Virus record (IMG/VR): IMGVR_UViG_3300021961_000359
Coordinates: 1-32,435 of that record
Origin: a virus
Direction: 5' to 3' (one strand)
Length of the DNA: 32,435 bases
Shown here: piece after piece, positions 7,678 through 15,770 of the stretch
Layout: each line of letters begins with the position of its first letter
Numbering within the stretch: position 1 is the stretch's first letter
The notes under the pieces: model-generated
The model's input: only the letters and a program-made list of their open reading frames with translations
The model's database searches: none
What the model was told of the DNA's origin: nothing
Position numbers and translations under genes: made by a program

Positions 7678-7859
7678 TCCTCTATCTCATCAAAGTCATC
7701 GTCCTGGTCTATATATTCTTCTTCTTGGACGTCTTCGATTTTTTCGCCACAGAAAGGGCAATAGCATGGGAGGTCTTTTGAGACAAGTTCCTCTTGATAT
7801 GTCATTTCAAAACTGGATTCACACTCTGAACATTCTGCTGTTACTAATTTTTCTAGCAT
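7668..7859 (-). CDS. Small zinc-ribbon protein
   Basis: A 63-aa protein with two cysteine pairs, C10-x-x-C13 and C34-x-x-C37 (SCPFCGEK-type knuckle, plus C32), typical of a zinc ribbon. A very acidic tail follows (DQDDDFDEIEEW). It is located between nrdB and the GIY-YIG gene, overlapping the latter by ten bases. Such proteins may bind nucleic acid or another protein; the acidic tail argues against simple DNA binding. No specific function can be assigned. Confidence 0.72.
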   Translation of the reverse strand: MLEKLVTAECSECESSFEMTYQEELVSKDLPCYCPFCGEKIEDVQEEEYIDQDDDFDEIEEWR

Positions 7860-7871
7860 GGTTTTCCTTTT

Positions 7872-8852
7872 TTAAGCCCAAACTTCTCCCCAATTACCAG
7901 AAAGTGCACCTTTCGCATAATCTGTTGCTCTGTTTTCAAAGAAGTTTGTGTGTGTTGGTGCATTAATCATTTCTTCGACCCAGGGAAGAGGATTCTTTTT
8001 CACTTTCATTATACCCTTGAGACCCATACTAATAAGGCGACGATCAGCAATATAACGAATATAACGTTTAACGTCATCAGGAGATAAATTAGACATATCG
8101 CCCATGCTAAATGCCAAATCAATAAAACGATCTTCGAGTTCAACCATTTTTGTAGCAATTGTGTAAATCTTTCCTTTGAGATCATCATTCCAAATATCTT
8201 TATTTTCCTCTATATATGTTCGGAACAATTTTATCATGCTTTCTGCATGCATTGTTTCGTCGACGATGGACCAAGTAATGATTTGTCCCATACCTTTCAT
8301 TTTACCATGTCTGGGGAAATTTAGCAACATGATGAACGAAGAGAATAGCTGCATACCTTCTGTAAATGCTGAAAACACTGCAATATGTGTTGCTGTAGAT
8401 TCTATTGTTCCATTTTTTGAGGACAAATCTAAAACATAATCGTGTTTGTCTCTCATTTGCTGATATTCTAAAAATTGATTGTATGTCGTTTCAGGTAATC
8501 CAAGTGTTTCAATTAAATGTGAATACGCCGCAATATGTAAAGCTTCTCTTGCCGCAAATCCCGATAACATCATCCGTATTTCAGGTTGGGGAAAATAAGG
8601 AAGATAATTACGCACGTAACCACCAGCAACGTCGATATCTCCTTGCGTAAAAAATCGGAAAATATGTGTGAGGAATTGTTTCTCTTCATCAGTCAACCTA
8701 TTTTTCCAATCTTTAACATCTTCAATCATTGGCACTTCGGTATGTAGCCAGTGGGCTTGTTCATGTTTAAGCCATGCATCATATGCCCAAGGATAATTAA
8801 AAGGTTTAAAGCTATTTCTTTCGTCTGTTAGTTTTAATTGTTGTTTTTTCAT
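7872..8852 (-). CDS. nrdB: Ribonucleotide reductase class I, beta subunit
   Basis: A 326-aa small subunit that carries the di-iron centre and the tyrosyl radical. Ligands match the class Ia pattern in spacing: D72, E103 and H106 (EALHIAAY), E165 (FTEGMQLF), E199 and H202 (VDETMHAE). The radical tyrosine is present as Y110, four residues after H106, so this is not a Tyr-less variant. The C-terminus (SGNWGEVWA) is the usual tail that docks on NrdA. It is shorter than the bacterial subunit (about 375 aa), as is common in phages. It pairs with nrdA in the same operon and supplies dNTPs for phage replication. Confidence 0.96.
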   Translation of the reverse strand: MKKQQLKLTDERNSFKPFNYPWAYDAWLKHEQAHWLHTEVPMIEDVKDWKNRLTDEEKQFLTHIFRFFTQGDIDVAGGYVRNYLPYFPQPEIRMMLSGFAAREALHIAAYSHLIETLGLPETTYNQFLEYQQMRDKHDYVLDLSSKNGTIESTATHIAVFSAFTEGMQLFSSFIMLLNFPRHGKMKGMGQIITWSIVDETMHAESMIKLFRTYIEENKDIWNDDLKGKIYTIATKMVELEDRFIDLAFSMGDMSNLSPDDVKRYIRYIADRRLISMGLKGIMKVKKNPLPWVEEMINAPTHTNFFENRATDYAKGALSGNWGEVWA

Positions 8853-9502
8853 TATTGATCCTTTTGCTGTTCATACATTACCGTATCTGTATCACCAAGG
8901 GCCCACTTAGGATTTGTTTCGACTCGGTATAATTTTTTACACACACGAAAATCTGGAAATTTCAATGTTTTAGGATTTGAAGCCGCATCTAAAAAAATAG
9001 TTCGATTATTTGGTTGTGCGGCAAACTGGCCATTCTTTAACATGATGAAATTAAATGATTTATGATCTTCAGGCCATTCTGCATAAGTTGTATCTAAAAC
9101 ATTTGAATCTGGCGCACTATTATCGACTGTGAACAAATATTCGCCGTGGTGCCAGTTTTTGTCTTTACCATAAAATTTTGCTGATAAATTTCCTAAAAAA
9201 GATTTTTTTATAACTGTAATATCATAACTGAAACAATCCCAGATTTGCAAGGTGTCAAGAGGTAAAAAAGAATCTATTTCTAAATCTTTATTTCTGGAAA
9301 CGTAAGCATGCAATGGCAGTTTATCATATAGAGCACCATAGTTGGGTAAGTATGATTCTATACGAAATGCTTGCCCTCGAATAGATTTAATACTCACCCA
9401 AATACAAGGTTCATATTCATTAAATCCTTTTTCAAAATCATATAAAAATTCTCTTCTTATATAACAATGAATTGGTGGTAAATTGGCGACCATGTGTGCC
9501 AT
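8852..9502 (-). CDS. Conserved phage protein between nrdA and nrdB
   Basis: A 216-aa protein starting MAHMVANLPPIHCYIRREFL. I recall proteins of this type in the same genomic position in marine T4-like phages but know of no function. It looks beta-rich, with aromatic patches (IWVSIKSIRGQAFRIESYLP, LQIWDCFSYDITVIKK, NWHHGEYLFTVDN) and no catalytic signature I can name. It shares one base with the thioredoxin stop (TAATG) and its own stop abuts the nrdB start, so it is co-translated with the RNR genes. A role tied to nucleotide metabolism is a guess from position only. Confidence 0.75.
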   Translation of the reverse strand: MAHMVANLPPIHCYIRREFLYDFEKGFNEYEPCIWVSIKSIRGQAFRIESYLPNYGALYDKLPLHAYVSRNKDLEIDSFLPLDTLQIWDCFSYDITVIKKSFLGNLSAKFYGKDKNWHHGEYLFTVDNSAPDSNVLDTTYAEWPEDHKSFNFIMLKNGQFAAQPNNRTIFLDAASNPKTLKFPDFRVCKKLYRVETNPKWALGDTDTVMYEQQKDQ

Positions 9503-9744
9503 TAGCTATTTGCCCATTCTTTAATTTTATCTACTGAATGTAATCCGATAAGTCTTTTGTCTGTTGAACCATCTTTTAAAATTAGAGTTGGCACTGAACG
9601 AATGCTATGTTCGATTGCAACATCATCATGTACATCAATATCAATCACTTCAATGGGAATATCTAAATTTGCAGCTTCTAAATTCTTTGCCATTGCTTTA
9701 CACGGCTGGCACCATGAAGCGGTAAATCTTAGTATCTTTTTCAT
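9502..9744 (-). CDS. Thioredoxin/glutaredoxin-like reductant
   Basis: An 80-aa minimal thioredoxin fold. It has the redox motif W11-C-Q-P-C15, a beta strand and VDIDVHDD-type turn, and the cis-proline loop S50-V-P-T. The WCxPC motif points to thioredoxin, the size to glutaredoxin. It lies directly between nrdA and the 216-aa gene, so its likely job is to re-reduce the C-terminal CxxC of NrdA. AAGGAT lies seven bases before the ATG. Confidence 0.88.
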   Translation of the reverse strand: MKKILRFTASWCQPCKAMAKNLEAANLDIPIEVIDIDVHDDVAIEHSIRSVPTLILKDGSTDKRLIGLHSVDKIKEWANS

Positions 9745-9747
9745 TTT

Positions 9748-11550
9748 TTATCCTTCGCAAGCAATGCAATCGTTACCTTGGGCAATTTGGCTCATATCAA
9801 TTTCTTCTATAACTTTTCTTTCAATTTTCCTGGATACTTTATCAGCTTTTGCTAATTTTTCTGAGCGACAGTAGTAAAGTGTTTTCAATCCTTTTTTCCA
9901 AGCCATAAAATGTACTGCATGAATATATTTAATATTAGAATCTGGTCTAAAGAAAAGATTCAAACTCTGTGCTTGGTCAATGTATTCTTGTCGGTCAGCA
10001 GCGTGTTCAATTAACCAACGCTGGTCAATTTCCATTGAAGTCTTGAAAACATCTTTTGTCCAGTCATCCATCCATGTCAGGTGCTGAACAGATCCATCAT
10101 TAGCAATAATAGAAGACCAGATATCATTATAATCATTTGTTGATATTGTGTCTCCATCACCTGCTAAATGTTTCTGAATAACTTTGTCAAGATAACGATT
10201 CTTGTTTAAGTGAGAACCCGATAGAGTGTCTTGGCGATAAGCATTGGCACGATAAGGTTCAATAGAAGGACTAGTGTTGCCCATAATAATACTAGAAGAA
10301 GCGTTAGGAGCGATTGCCATCGTATGACTGAACCTACGGCCGGTTCCTTTGGCATCAGGAGCTTCACCACGTTCCTCACCCAATTCAAGGTTTGCACGTT
10401 CTAAACCTTCTTTGATGTGTTTGAATATTTTTTTATTTTTTCCGATGGCAATTGGTGACTCCCACGGTATATTACTACGCTGTAAATAAGCATGAAAACC
10501 CAAAGTACCAACGCCAATACTTCTTTCACATGAAGCAGAATATCTCGCCCTAGAAATGCTATCAGGAGCATTATCGATAAAATACTGAAGAACGTTATCC
10601 AACATCTCAGCAATGTCCCGAAGAAAAAGTTCGTTATTCTTCCATTCATCATAATACTCCAAATTAACCGATGAGAGGCAGCACACTGCTGTCCTATCTT
10701 TATCTGTAGGTAAGATGATTTCGCTACAAAGATTTGACTGTTTAATACTCAAACCTTTTTCTTTTTGAAATTTGGGCATCAGTCGATTACTTGTATCTAT
10801 AAAATGAATATAAGGTTCACCCGTATGCATTCTAAGCTCAATAATTTTCTGCCACAATTCTTTAGCGGAAACAACTTCACGAACCTCTTTATTATGTGGG
10901 TCCTTAAGCTGCCAAGAATCGTCCGCATTTGGGTCTAACATACACTTTTCGATAATTTGCATAAAATCATCAGTGATATTAATACCATGATGCAGATTCA
11001 GAGCCCGCATATTAGGGTCGCCTGTAGGTTTTCTCATCTCCAAAAAGATAAGAATATCAGGATGGGATATGTCAAGATAAGCAGCATATGAGCCACGGCG
11101 TGTGCGCCCCTGCCGATAGGCAAGCGAACTAGCATCGTATGTGCGTAAATGAGGCATAATCCCAGTAGACTTATCATCAGCCGAACGAATACCGATTCCG
11201 ATTCCAATCCCGCCTCCCAACATTGAGAGCCAATTTACTTCCGACAAACAATCCACCAAACCTTCTGCACTGTCGTGGAGATATGGTAAAAAACAAGAAA
11301 TAGGTAAACCCCTACGGCTGCGCCCAAAAGAAAGAATGGGAGTAGAATAACTGAGCCAATGCTTGCTGCTGTACTCATATAACCTCTGAGCGTGTTCTGA
11401 CGAGGAAGAGAATGCTTTTGAGACATATGCGAACCTTTCTTGTGGAGATTTTTCTTCTTCTCTCATGTATGATTCTTTTAATCTTTTCAATCCAAGCTCA
11501 TCAAAAAGCCTATCTCTCTCCAAATCAATTTTAATTCCCATATACTCCAT
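9748..11550 (-). CDS. nrdA: Ribonucleotide reductase class I, alpha subunit
   Basis: A 600-aa catalytic subunit. It has the active-site cysteines C86 (LPISCFLP), C275 in SNLCSEI with E277 two residues on, and C290/C291 (AVCCLSSVN). It also has the tyrosine pair of the radical path (TLYYCRS) and a C-terminal C595-x-x-C598. A GGGIGIGIG loop lies at 112-120. At 600 aa it is shorter than the 760-aa bacterial enzyme. It starts directly in the alpha/beta barrel approach region, so the N-terminal ATP-cone (overall activity site) is absent; feedback inhibition by dATP at that site should therefore be lost. GGA lies at good spacing before the ATG. Confidence 0.95.
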   Translation of the reverse strand: MEYMGIKIDLERDRLFDELGLKRLKESYMREEEKSPQERFAYVSKAFSSSSEHAQRLYEYSSKHWLSYSTPILSFGRSRRGLPISCFLPYLHDSAEGLVDCLSEVNWLSMLGGGIGIGIGIRSADDKSTGIMPHLRTYDASSLAYRQGRTRRGSYAAYLDISHPDILIFLEMRKPTGDPNMRALNLHHGINITDDFMQIIEKCMLDPNADDSWQLKDPHNKEVREVVSAKELWQKIIELRMHTGEPYIHFIDTSNRLMPKFQKEKGLSIKQSNLCSEIILPTDKDRTAVCCLSSVNLEYYDEWKNNELFLRDIAEMLDNVLQYFIDNAPDSISRARYSASCERSIGVGTLGFHAYLQRSNIPWESPIAIGKNKKIFKHIKEGLERANLELGEERGEAPDAKGTGRRFSHTMAIAPNASSSIIMGNTSPSIEPYRANAYRQDTLSGSHLNKNRYLDKVIQKHLAGDGDTISTNDYNDIWSSIIANDGSVQHLTWMDDWTKDVFKTSMEIDQRWLIEHAADRQEYIDQAQSLNLFFRPDSNIKYIHAVHFMAWKKGLKTLYYCRSEKLAKADKVSRKIERKVIEEIDMSQIAQGNDCIACEG

Positions 11551-11559
11551 TTTATTTCC

Positions 11560-11919
11560 TTATTTTTCTAATATCTTTTTAATATTGGGTGGAGTCCAAT
11601 CATCAGGTTTCAAAATTTTACCGTCTTCACGCCTTTTGACTTTACCGTCTGATCCTATTTTTGAAATATTACTTCTTGCAACTTCATCCCACACTTTTTG
11701 CTGAGGTAAATTTAGTGTTAACTCCAGACCCTCAATAACCCATTTTAAATCTGCACACGCATCAGCAATTTCAACTAAATCTTTATTTTTGTATGCTTCA
11801 TTTAGTTCTTTAAATTCTTCTTTAATTAATTTCAAGTAGAGATCTGATTGTTTTCCAAATCCTATTTCGGTTTGATCACATGCGTTTAAAAACTTTTTAA
11901 CATCATCATGACTGTTCAT
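11560..11919 (-). CDS. MazG-like nucleotide pyrophosphohydrolase
   Basis: A 119-aa all-alpha NTP pyrophosphatase. The metal-binding acids are visible as E34-E-F-K-E38 (EExxE) and E50-x-x-D53 with D57 on the next helix turn (EIADACADLKW). The C-terminal segment (DGKVKRREDGKILKPDDW) is the typical strand-and-loop after the helices in phage members of this group. It may hydrolyse dUTP, dCTP or other (d)NTPs to monophosphates, or alter alarmone levels as proposed for cyanophage MazG. It sits between thyX and nrdA, which favours dNTP pool work. GGAG lies seven bases before the ATG. Confidence 0.82.
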   Translation of the reverse strand: MNSHDDVKKFLNACDQTEIGFGKQSDLYLKLIKEEFKELNEAYKNKDLVEIADACADLKWVIEGLELTLNLPQQKVWDEVARSNISKIGSDGKVKRREDGKILKPDDWTPPNIKKILEK

Positions 11920-12571
11920 CTACAAACTCCTTAATCATTGGAAACACAGATTCAATAGCTTTAGCGCAGTCTCGTGCAATTTGCATGTGTTCCTTTTGAG
12001 TCCCATTTGATGACCTGAGCTGTATATAGTGTACCCACGATCTTAAGGTTCCGTTCATGTACAATCTAGAGAGAGTCATACCTTCAGGTAACACCGCTCT
12101 TGCTTGCTCCTTTGCAACACCTTTTGAAATTGCCCAATTATAGGCGTTTTCAGCTTCGACACGAACTCTTGTTTGCATTCTTTCCCACTGATAGGCTAAC
12201 TGCCTTTCGCTATCATTGTTTAAATCAATAGTAACAGAGTTTTGTCTATTTTTTGTGTCTTGTAACCTGGCTTCTTTTAGTTCCCATCCCATATCAGCAA
12301 CGGCGTATCTCTGGCTAAATTCTTGAAACGAAAATGAACGGTGTCTCAGAATTTGTCTAGCTATATCACGAGTTGTGTTTATTTCCAAACATACACTGAC
12401 CATTTCCAGAGGAGACCAGTGTTTATGTTTTATTAAGTATCTAACTAACTTCTCAGCCGTCTCGTTATTATTTTGATTTGATGGGTTTGAAACTCTTGCG
12501 GTATATGCAATTTGCTCTAGAAGATTCCTACCCTCCGGATCTTGCGAATAATTGATTAATTTTACTTTCAT
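11906..12571 (-). CDS. thyX: Flavin-dependent thymidylate synthase ThyX
   Basis: A 221-aa protein with the ThyX signature R76-H-R followed by seven residues and S86 (RHRSFSFQEFSQRY). It methylates dUMP to dTMP with FAD, NADPH and methylenetetrahydrofolate. The second conserved region, with arginines and serines for dUMP binding (EQARAVLPEGM, then NGTLRSWVHYIQLRS), lies at about 155-195. A start at 12571 is preferred over 12583 because it overlaps the primase stop as ATGA. It replaces T4's ThyA-type td gene and complements the RNR genes downstream. Confidence 0.95.
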   Translation of the reverse strand: MKVKLINYSQDPEGRNLLEQIAYTARVSNPSNQNNNETAEKLVRYLIKHKHWSPLEMVSVCLEINTTRDIARQILRHRSFSFQEFSQRYAVADMGWELKEARLQDTKNRQNSVTIDLNNDSERQLAYQWERMQTRVRVEAENAYNWAISKGVAKEQARAVLPEGMTLSRLYMNGTLRSWVHYIQLRSSNGTQKEHMQIARDCAKAIESVFPMIKEFVDEQS

Positions 12572-13581
12572 ATTTTTTTCCATTGTATGTATTCCATTTT
12601 AGCTCTCAAATTCACAAAAGTGTTTTTGTCGATAATATCTAAAATTTCTTCAGAGGTAAATCCAGATAAAATCATCTCATTAATATCTTTTTCTTGCATC
12701 ATTTCTGGCCAAATACAAACAGAAAAATGTTCTTCTATCGCTTTGTCCATAATTTTGCATATGTCTTTATTTCTCGGTTCATTGTCAAAAACTAAAACCA
12801 AATTTTCTTTTGATATATGATTGGCTGCACTCATTAAGTTAGCATCGGCGGTCGCAACTGAATTTGATAAAAATAAGGAATCTATTGGACCTTCAGTCAC
12901 ATAAACTTTCTTTGTTTTATCAATTTTGTTTAAACCAAATAATTTTTTGCTGTCATCATCTAATTTGATTGTTATATATCGAATCTTTGAATCCGTTAAA
13001 GTTCTACCTTGAAAACATGTTAGAAAACCTTCTTCATCGAGAAAAGGTATAATTAATCTAGCATCATTTTCTTTGAGCTGTTTCTCATTATTAGGAAGAA
13101 TTTCATCAACAAATTTTTTAAAATCTTCACAATAATATAGTTCATCATATGTATCTTTTGGAATTTTTCGCCCTATGCAATATTGCACGGCTAAATGATT
13201 TTCCGGTAAAAATGAAATCTTTGGTAAATTAATTACCGTTTTATTTTTGAAAACCGGAATTTCAAACTTTATTTCCGGTTTCTTATAGTTATGATTGCCA
13301 TCTTCTCCATTGGCATATCTCTCCATCGAGTATTCTTTTACTAAATTTGAATCTATCAAATTAATAAAATTGTACATCGTGTGCCCAATACCACAATTTT
13401 GGCACTTATAGTAATAATCATTTTTCTTTTTATAAATGTACCCTCTAGCTTTGTGTGGATTCTTTCTGGAATCTCCACAAAAGGGGCAACGAAAATTATA
13501 CAAATCCTCTTTTTTTTGTGAGAATTTGTTTAATTTAGGTGAAAGTAGTTTAAGATATTTTCTATCAATAAAAATAGACAT
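12568..13581 (-). CDS. 61: DNA primase (T4 gp61-like)
   Basis: A 337-aa primase. The N-terminal zinc ribbon has C32-x-x-C35 and C60-x-x-C63 (RCPFCGDSRK, YKCQNCG). The TOPRIM catalytic core follows, with E230 in VYVTEGPIDSLF and an acidic site in LVFDNEPRNKD (D266, E268). This is the domain order of T4 gp61 and of DnaG, without the long DnaG helicase-binding domain. It makes RNA primers for lagging-strand synthesis with the gp41 helicase, whose gene end lies at the right edge. Its stop overlaps the thyX start. Confidence 0.92.
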   Translation of the reverse strand: MSIFIDRKYLKLLSPKLNKFSQKKEDLYNFRCPFCGDSRKNPHKARGYIYKKKNDYYYKCQNCGIGHTMYNFINLIDSNLVKEYSMERYANGEDGNHNYKKPEIKFEIPVFKNKTVINLPKISFLPENHLAVQYCIGRKIPKDTYDELYYCEDFKKFVDEILPNNEKQLKENDARLIIPFLDEEGFLTCFQGRTLTDSKIRYITIKLDDDSKKLFGLNKIDKTKKVYVTEGPIDSLFLSNSVATADANLMSAANHISKENLVLVFDNEPRNKDICKIMDKAIEEHFSVCIWPEMMQEKDINEMILSGFTSEEILDIIDKNTFVNLRAKMEYIQWKKI

Positions 13582-13598
13582 AACAACTCATAATAAAA

Positions 13599-14027
13599 TT
13601 AACGAAATAGCTTTGATATCATATCTAAATTTATGTTAGAAAACAACCATGCCAAGGCAACAATACCACCGGCAACCATCCATTTCCATTGTAATATTTT
13701 TTTGATTTCACTTTCTTCTTTCTTATTATGATTATCGATGTGATTACGTAGAGATTTTATCTCTTCCATGATTCTGCGTTCAGTTAATTCTATCTTATCT
13801 GATAGGTTTCTGTCAACTGTTGTGATGCGAGAATGCATCTCTTTGATATCATTTACCGTATCGTCTTTTCTTTTTTCCATGTCGTTATAAATCTGATTGA
13901 CGAACCTATCTTGATTATCGGATAACTTTTCGATAACTTTATCCATTTTATCACAAAGTTGAGTAAGGGAAGATACTTGCGTTTTAAGTATTCCCACTTC
14001 CACTTTTAAATCTACCTGTTCAGCCAT
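13599..14027 (-). CDS. Coiled-coil protein with C-terminal membrane anchor
   Basis: A 142-aa protein. Residues 5-110 form a long heptad-rich coiled coil (IEKLSDNQDRFVNQIYND, IELTERRIMEEIKSLRNHI). A single membrane span follows near 113-130 (WMVAGGIVALAWLF) with a short basic end. The architecture resembles XhlA-type and related phage membrane proteins. It is the last gene of the lysis/membrane run, so a role in lysis control or membrane tethering is possible. It could also be an unrelated scaffold at the membrane. The ATG shares one base with the stop of the upstream gene (TAATG). Confidence 0.7.
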   Translation of the reverse strand: MAEQVDLKVEVGILKTQVSSLTQLCDKMDKVIEKLSDNQDRFVNQIYNDMEKRKDDTVNDIKEMHSRITTVDRNLSDKIELTERRIMEEIKSLRNHIDNHNKKEESEIKKILQWKWMVAGGIVALAWLFSNINLDMISKLFR

Positions 14028-14227
14028 TACTTTTTCGCAGGAGGTACTTCAGTACCTTCAAGTTTTTTGTGAACTTTAATTTCTTTACATTCTTGAACTG
14101 GCTTACCTGCTTTATCGAGAACTGGTTTACCATCATTAGTGACTTTATCAACACAAACTTTTTTTGTTTCCGCTGCAAGTGCTAGACTCGAAAATGCAAT
14201 CAGAAAAGAAAGAATAATTGCTTTCAT
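14027..14227 (-). CDS. Small secreted protein with signal peptide
   Basis: A 66-aa protein with a clear type I signal peptide (MKAIILSFLIAFSSLALA, cleavage probably before AET). The mature part of about 47 residues holds two cysteines (VCVDKV, QECKEI) and is lysine-rich (KVHKKLEG, PPAKK). The two cysteines could form a periplasmic disulfide. I recall similar short proteins in marine phages but no function. CGGAGA precedes the ATG, and a late-promoter-like box lies about 20 bases further upstream. Confidence 0.7.
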   Translation of the reverse strand: MKAIILSFLIAFSSLALAAETKKVCVDKVTNDGKPVLDKAGKPVQECKEIKVHKKLEGTEVPPAKK

Positions 14228-14245
14228 TTATTTCTCCGTGTTGTT

Positions 14246-14253
14246 TATTTATT
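14246..14253 (-). promoter_or_regulatory. T4-late-like promoter box (AATAAATA)
   Basis: On the minus strand AATAAATA matches the T4 late consensus TATAAATA in seven of eight bases and lies 19-26 bases before the ATG of the secreted protein gene. It overlaps the end of the two-TM gene. A single 8-base box is common by chance in AT-rich DNA, so support is modest. Similar boxes at 17664, 24542, 29508 and 31907 occupy equivalent positions. Confidence 0.4.
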
Positions 14254-14485
14254 TGAGCAAGGGAGTCTTAGGTGTAGCAAATCGCTCTGCAACGGTTACA
14301 CCAAGACCTGCAACTGCGATATACATCATGCCATCAAATATATGAGTGTCTATTTTATATCCGAAAAACAAATTTGCAAAGAAAGCGATACTACAAAACA
14401 AGAATGCTAAAAAAGTAACAACTCTTTTGCTACTAATTCCGTGATCACCGACATTTGATTGAAATATACTAATGAGTGGTGGCAT
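14249..14485 (-). CDS. Small two-TM membrane protein, holin candidate
   Basis: A 78-aa protein with two predicted membrane spans: about 21-43 (VVTFLAFLFCSIAFFANLFF) and about 51-67 (GMMYIAVAGLGVTVAERF). A short polar N-terminus and a charged C-terminus (ERFATPKTPLLK) complete it. Size, two spans and location downstream of the endolysin fit a class II holin. The neighbouring 148-aa two-TM protein is an alternative, and the two might work as holin and antiholin. The stop-to-start gap to that gene is zero bases. Confidence 0.65.
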   Translation of the reverse strand: MPPLISIFQSNVGDHGISSKRVVTFLAFLFCSIAFFANLFFGYKIDTHIFDGMMYIAVAGLGVTVAERFATPKTPLLK

Positions 14486-14932
14486 TTAAATCTCCGGTTG
14501 ATGTGCTACTGGAGGTGCAGGTTTACCACCAAAGCCTGTAACTACTGTCGCAGGCATTGATACTGTAGGCTCTGTTCTCTGCCCATATGATATGTTTAAT
14601 GTAGGAGTTGGAACGGGCGCTGGTGCAGGTGGTGGAGGTGGTCTGTTTGCAGATTCAAGTGCTTTTGCTCTCAAATCTTTGTCATTACCAGCAAGCATGA
14701 TACCTGATAAAGTTCCAGTCAAGAATGTTGCAATAGGAATAATCAATTCAAAAAACTTATTATCCACGGGGCTAATACCATTCATAGGTTGCGTTACAAA
14801 GATGATAGAAAAGAGAACTACGAAAACGATACCCGTCAATGTTACTGCAAGGCACACGCCAATGAAAAATTTTAATCTCGCATTTAACTCATCTTCTGTG
14901 TATTTTGGTCCTGACCATAAGTCCTTAATCAT
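14486..14932 (-). CDS. Two-TM protein with proline-rich tail
   Basis: A 148-aa protein. Membrane spans lie at about 21-45 (FIGVCLAVTLTGIVFVVLF) and 62-82 (LIIPIATFLTGTLSGIMLAG). A charged turn follows (NDKDLRAKALESANR), then a low-complexity tail rich in proline (PPPPPAPAPVPTPT) ending in APPVAHQPEI. The start at 14932 has GGGGAG six bases upstream and overlaps the lipoprotein stop (ATGA), so the longer frame is not needed. It is a possible holin or holin partner in the lysis cassette. Confidence 0.68.
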   Translation of the reverse strand: MIKDLWSGPKYTEDELNARLKFFIGVCLAVTLTGIVFVVLFSIIFVTQPMNGISPVDNKFFELIIPIATFLTGTLSGIMLAGNDKDLRAKALESANRPPPPPAPAPVPTPTLNISYGQRTEPTVSMPATVVTGFGGKPAPPVAHQPEI

Positions 14933-15141
14933 TTGCAACTCCCCGAACATGAATTTTGTTTCTGATTATTTGTATTCTGTCTTTCATAGTGTCTCAAATC
15001 TTCTGGGCATGTTCCGTTTGCGCTACAATAAGGTTTCTGACACATTTTTTTATCCCAATTATCAGGGTCTTGACAGGGGTATCGATATCTCTCTTGACAA
15101 GCAACTAAAAATGGCATCAGTAAAATCAACAGATACTTCAT
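14929..15141 (-). CDS. Cysteine-rich lipoprotein, 70 aa
   Basis: A short lipoprotein with a signal peptide (MKYLLILLMPFLVAC) whose lipobox LVAC predicts lipidation at C15. The mature part is cysteine-rich (CQDPDNW, MCQKPYCSANGTC, NSCSGSC), suggesting disulfides outside the cytoplasm. Its ATG shares one base with the endolysin stop (TGATG), and GGGAGAG lies upstream. Position in the lysis cassette suggests an outer-membrane or periplasmic role, for example in lysis or superinfection exclusion. No specific function is shown. Confidence 0.7.
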   Translation of the reverse strand: MKYLLILLMPFLVACQERYRYPCQDPDNWDKKMCQKPYCSANGTCPEDLRHYERQNTNNQKQNSCSGSCK

Positions 15142-15770
15142 CAATGCTCTCCCATTATATGCAGAGCATGTTCATAATGTTTGATTCGGTCATCAAGCCC
15201 GATTGTTCCACCGTTAATTCTTTTTGTGAGTGTAAGTATATCGCCTTTATCTGCCCACTGATTTAGTTTATTACTTTCCCAAAACCAGCAAGCAGATTGT
15301 GCTGCACCTTCGAATGTAGTTAGATATTCTGATGCTTCTTCTGGGCTAATTTCTAATGATGCTGCAAACCATGTATAATTATGTCGACCAGTAAGTTGAA
15401 TGAGCCCACGCCCACGAAATTTCCATCCGTCACCAGACTCTTCTGGTCCATTACCCATGCGACTTGCATAGATACGATTTGCTATAGCCTCTTGTTTGTT
15501 AGGTCGACTTGCATAGTCTTGAGCGATTGCATCATCTGGAAAGTATTTGGGAAATAACTTTCTTAAAGATTGTGCTCTGTAATTTAGATTCTCTTGTAGA
15601 ACCATAAAGTTACCAGATTCATGGGCACACTGAGCAACGAATGCTGCGATTCTTTTGCCAGTATTAATTTCATAATCAGGAAGCAACTGTGCAAGTGCAT
15701 TGTGCCAATAATCAATATAAGGGTTCTTAGGTAACATCTGCTTTAACTGTTCTTTTGTTAATTCAGTCAT
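15141..15770 (-). CDS. GH19 endolysin (chitinase-like muramidase)
   Basis: A 209-aa glycoside hydrolase family 19 domain without signal peptide. Hallmarks are the catalytic H50-E51-S-G-N (AHESGNF), a second acid E60 in LQENLNYRA, the GWKFRGRGLIQLTGRHNY segment (about 115-132), SACWFWESNKLN and TKRINGG near the end. Phage GH19 enzymes cleave peptidoglycan glycan strands. The lack of a signal peptide implies release through a holin, for which two small membrane proteins follow. The start overlaps the o-spanin-like stop as ATGA. Confidence 0.92.
   Translation of the reverse strand: MTELTKEQLKQMLPKNPYIDYWHNALAQLLPDYEINTGKRIAAFVAQCAHESGNFMVLQENLNYRAQSLRKLFPKYFPDDAIAQDYASRPNKQEAIANRIYASRMGNGPEESGDGWKFRGRGLIQLTGRHNYTWFAASLEISPEEASEYLTTFEGAAQSACWFWESNKLNQWADKGDILTLTKRINGGTIGLDDRIKHYEHALHIMGEH

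Noticed and set aside
9748-11550. NrdA as a truncated or intein-split gene
   Set aside because: All catalytic cysteines, the YY pair and the CxxC tail are in one frame. Only the ATP-cone is missing, which is common in phage enzymes.
14592-15266. Long plus-strand frame (224 aa) opposite the lysis genes
   Set aside because: It is the antisense shadow of the Pro-rich tail and lipoprotein genes. No other gene lies on the plus strand and it has no recognisable domain.
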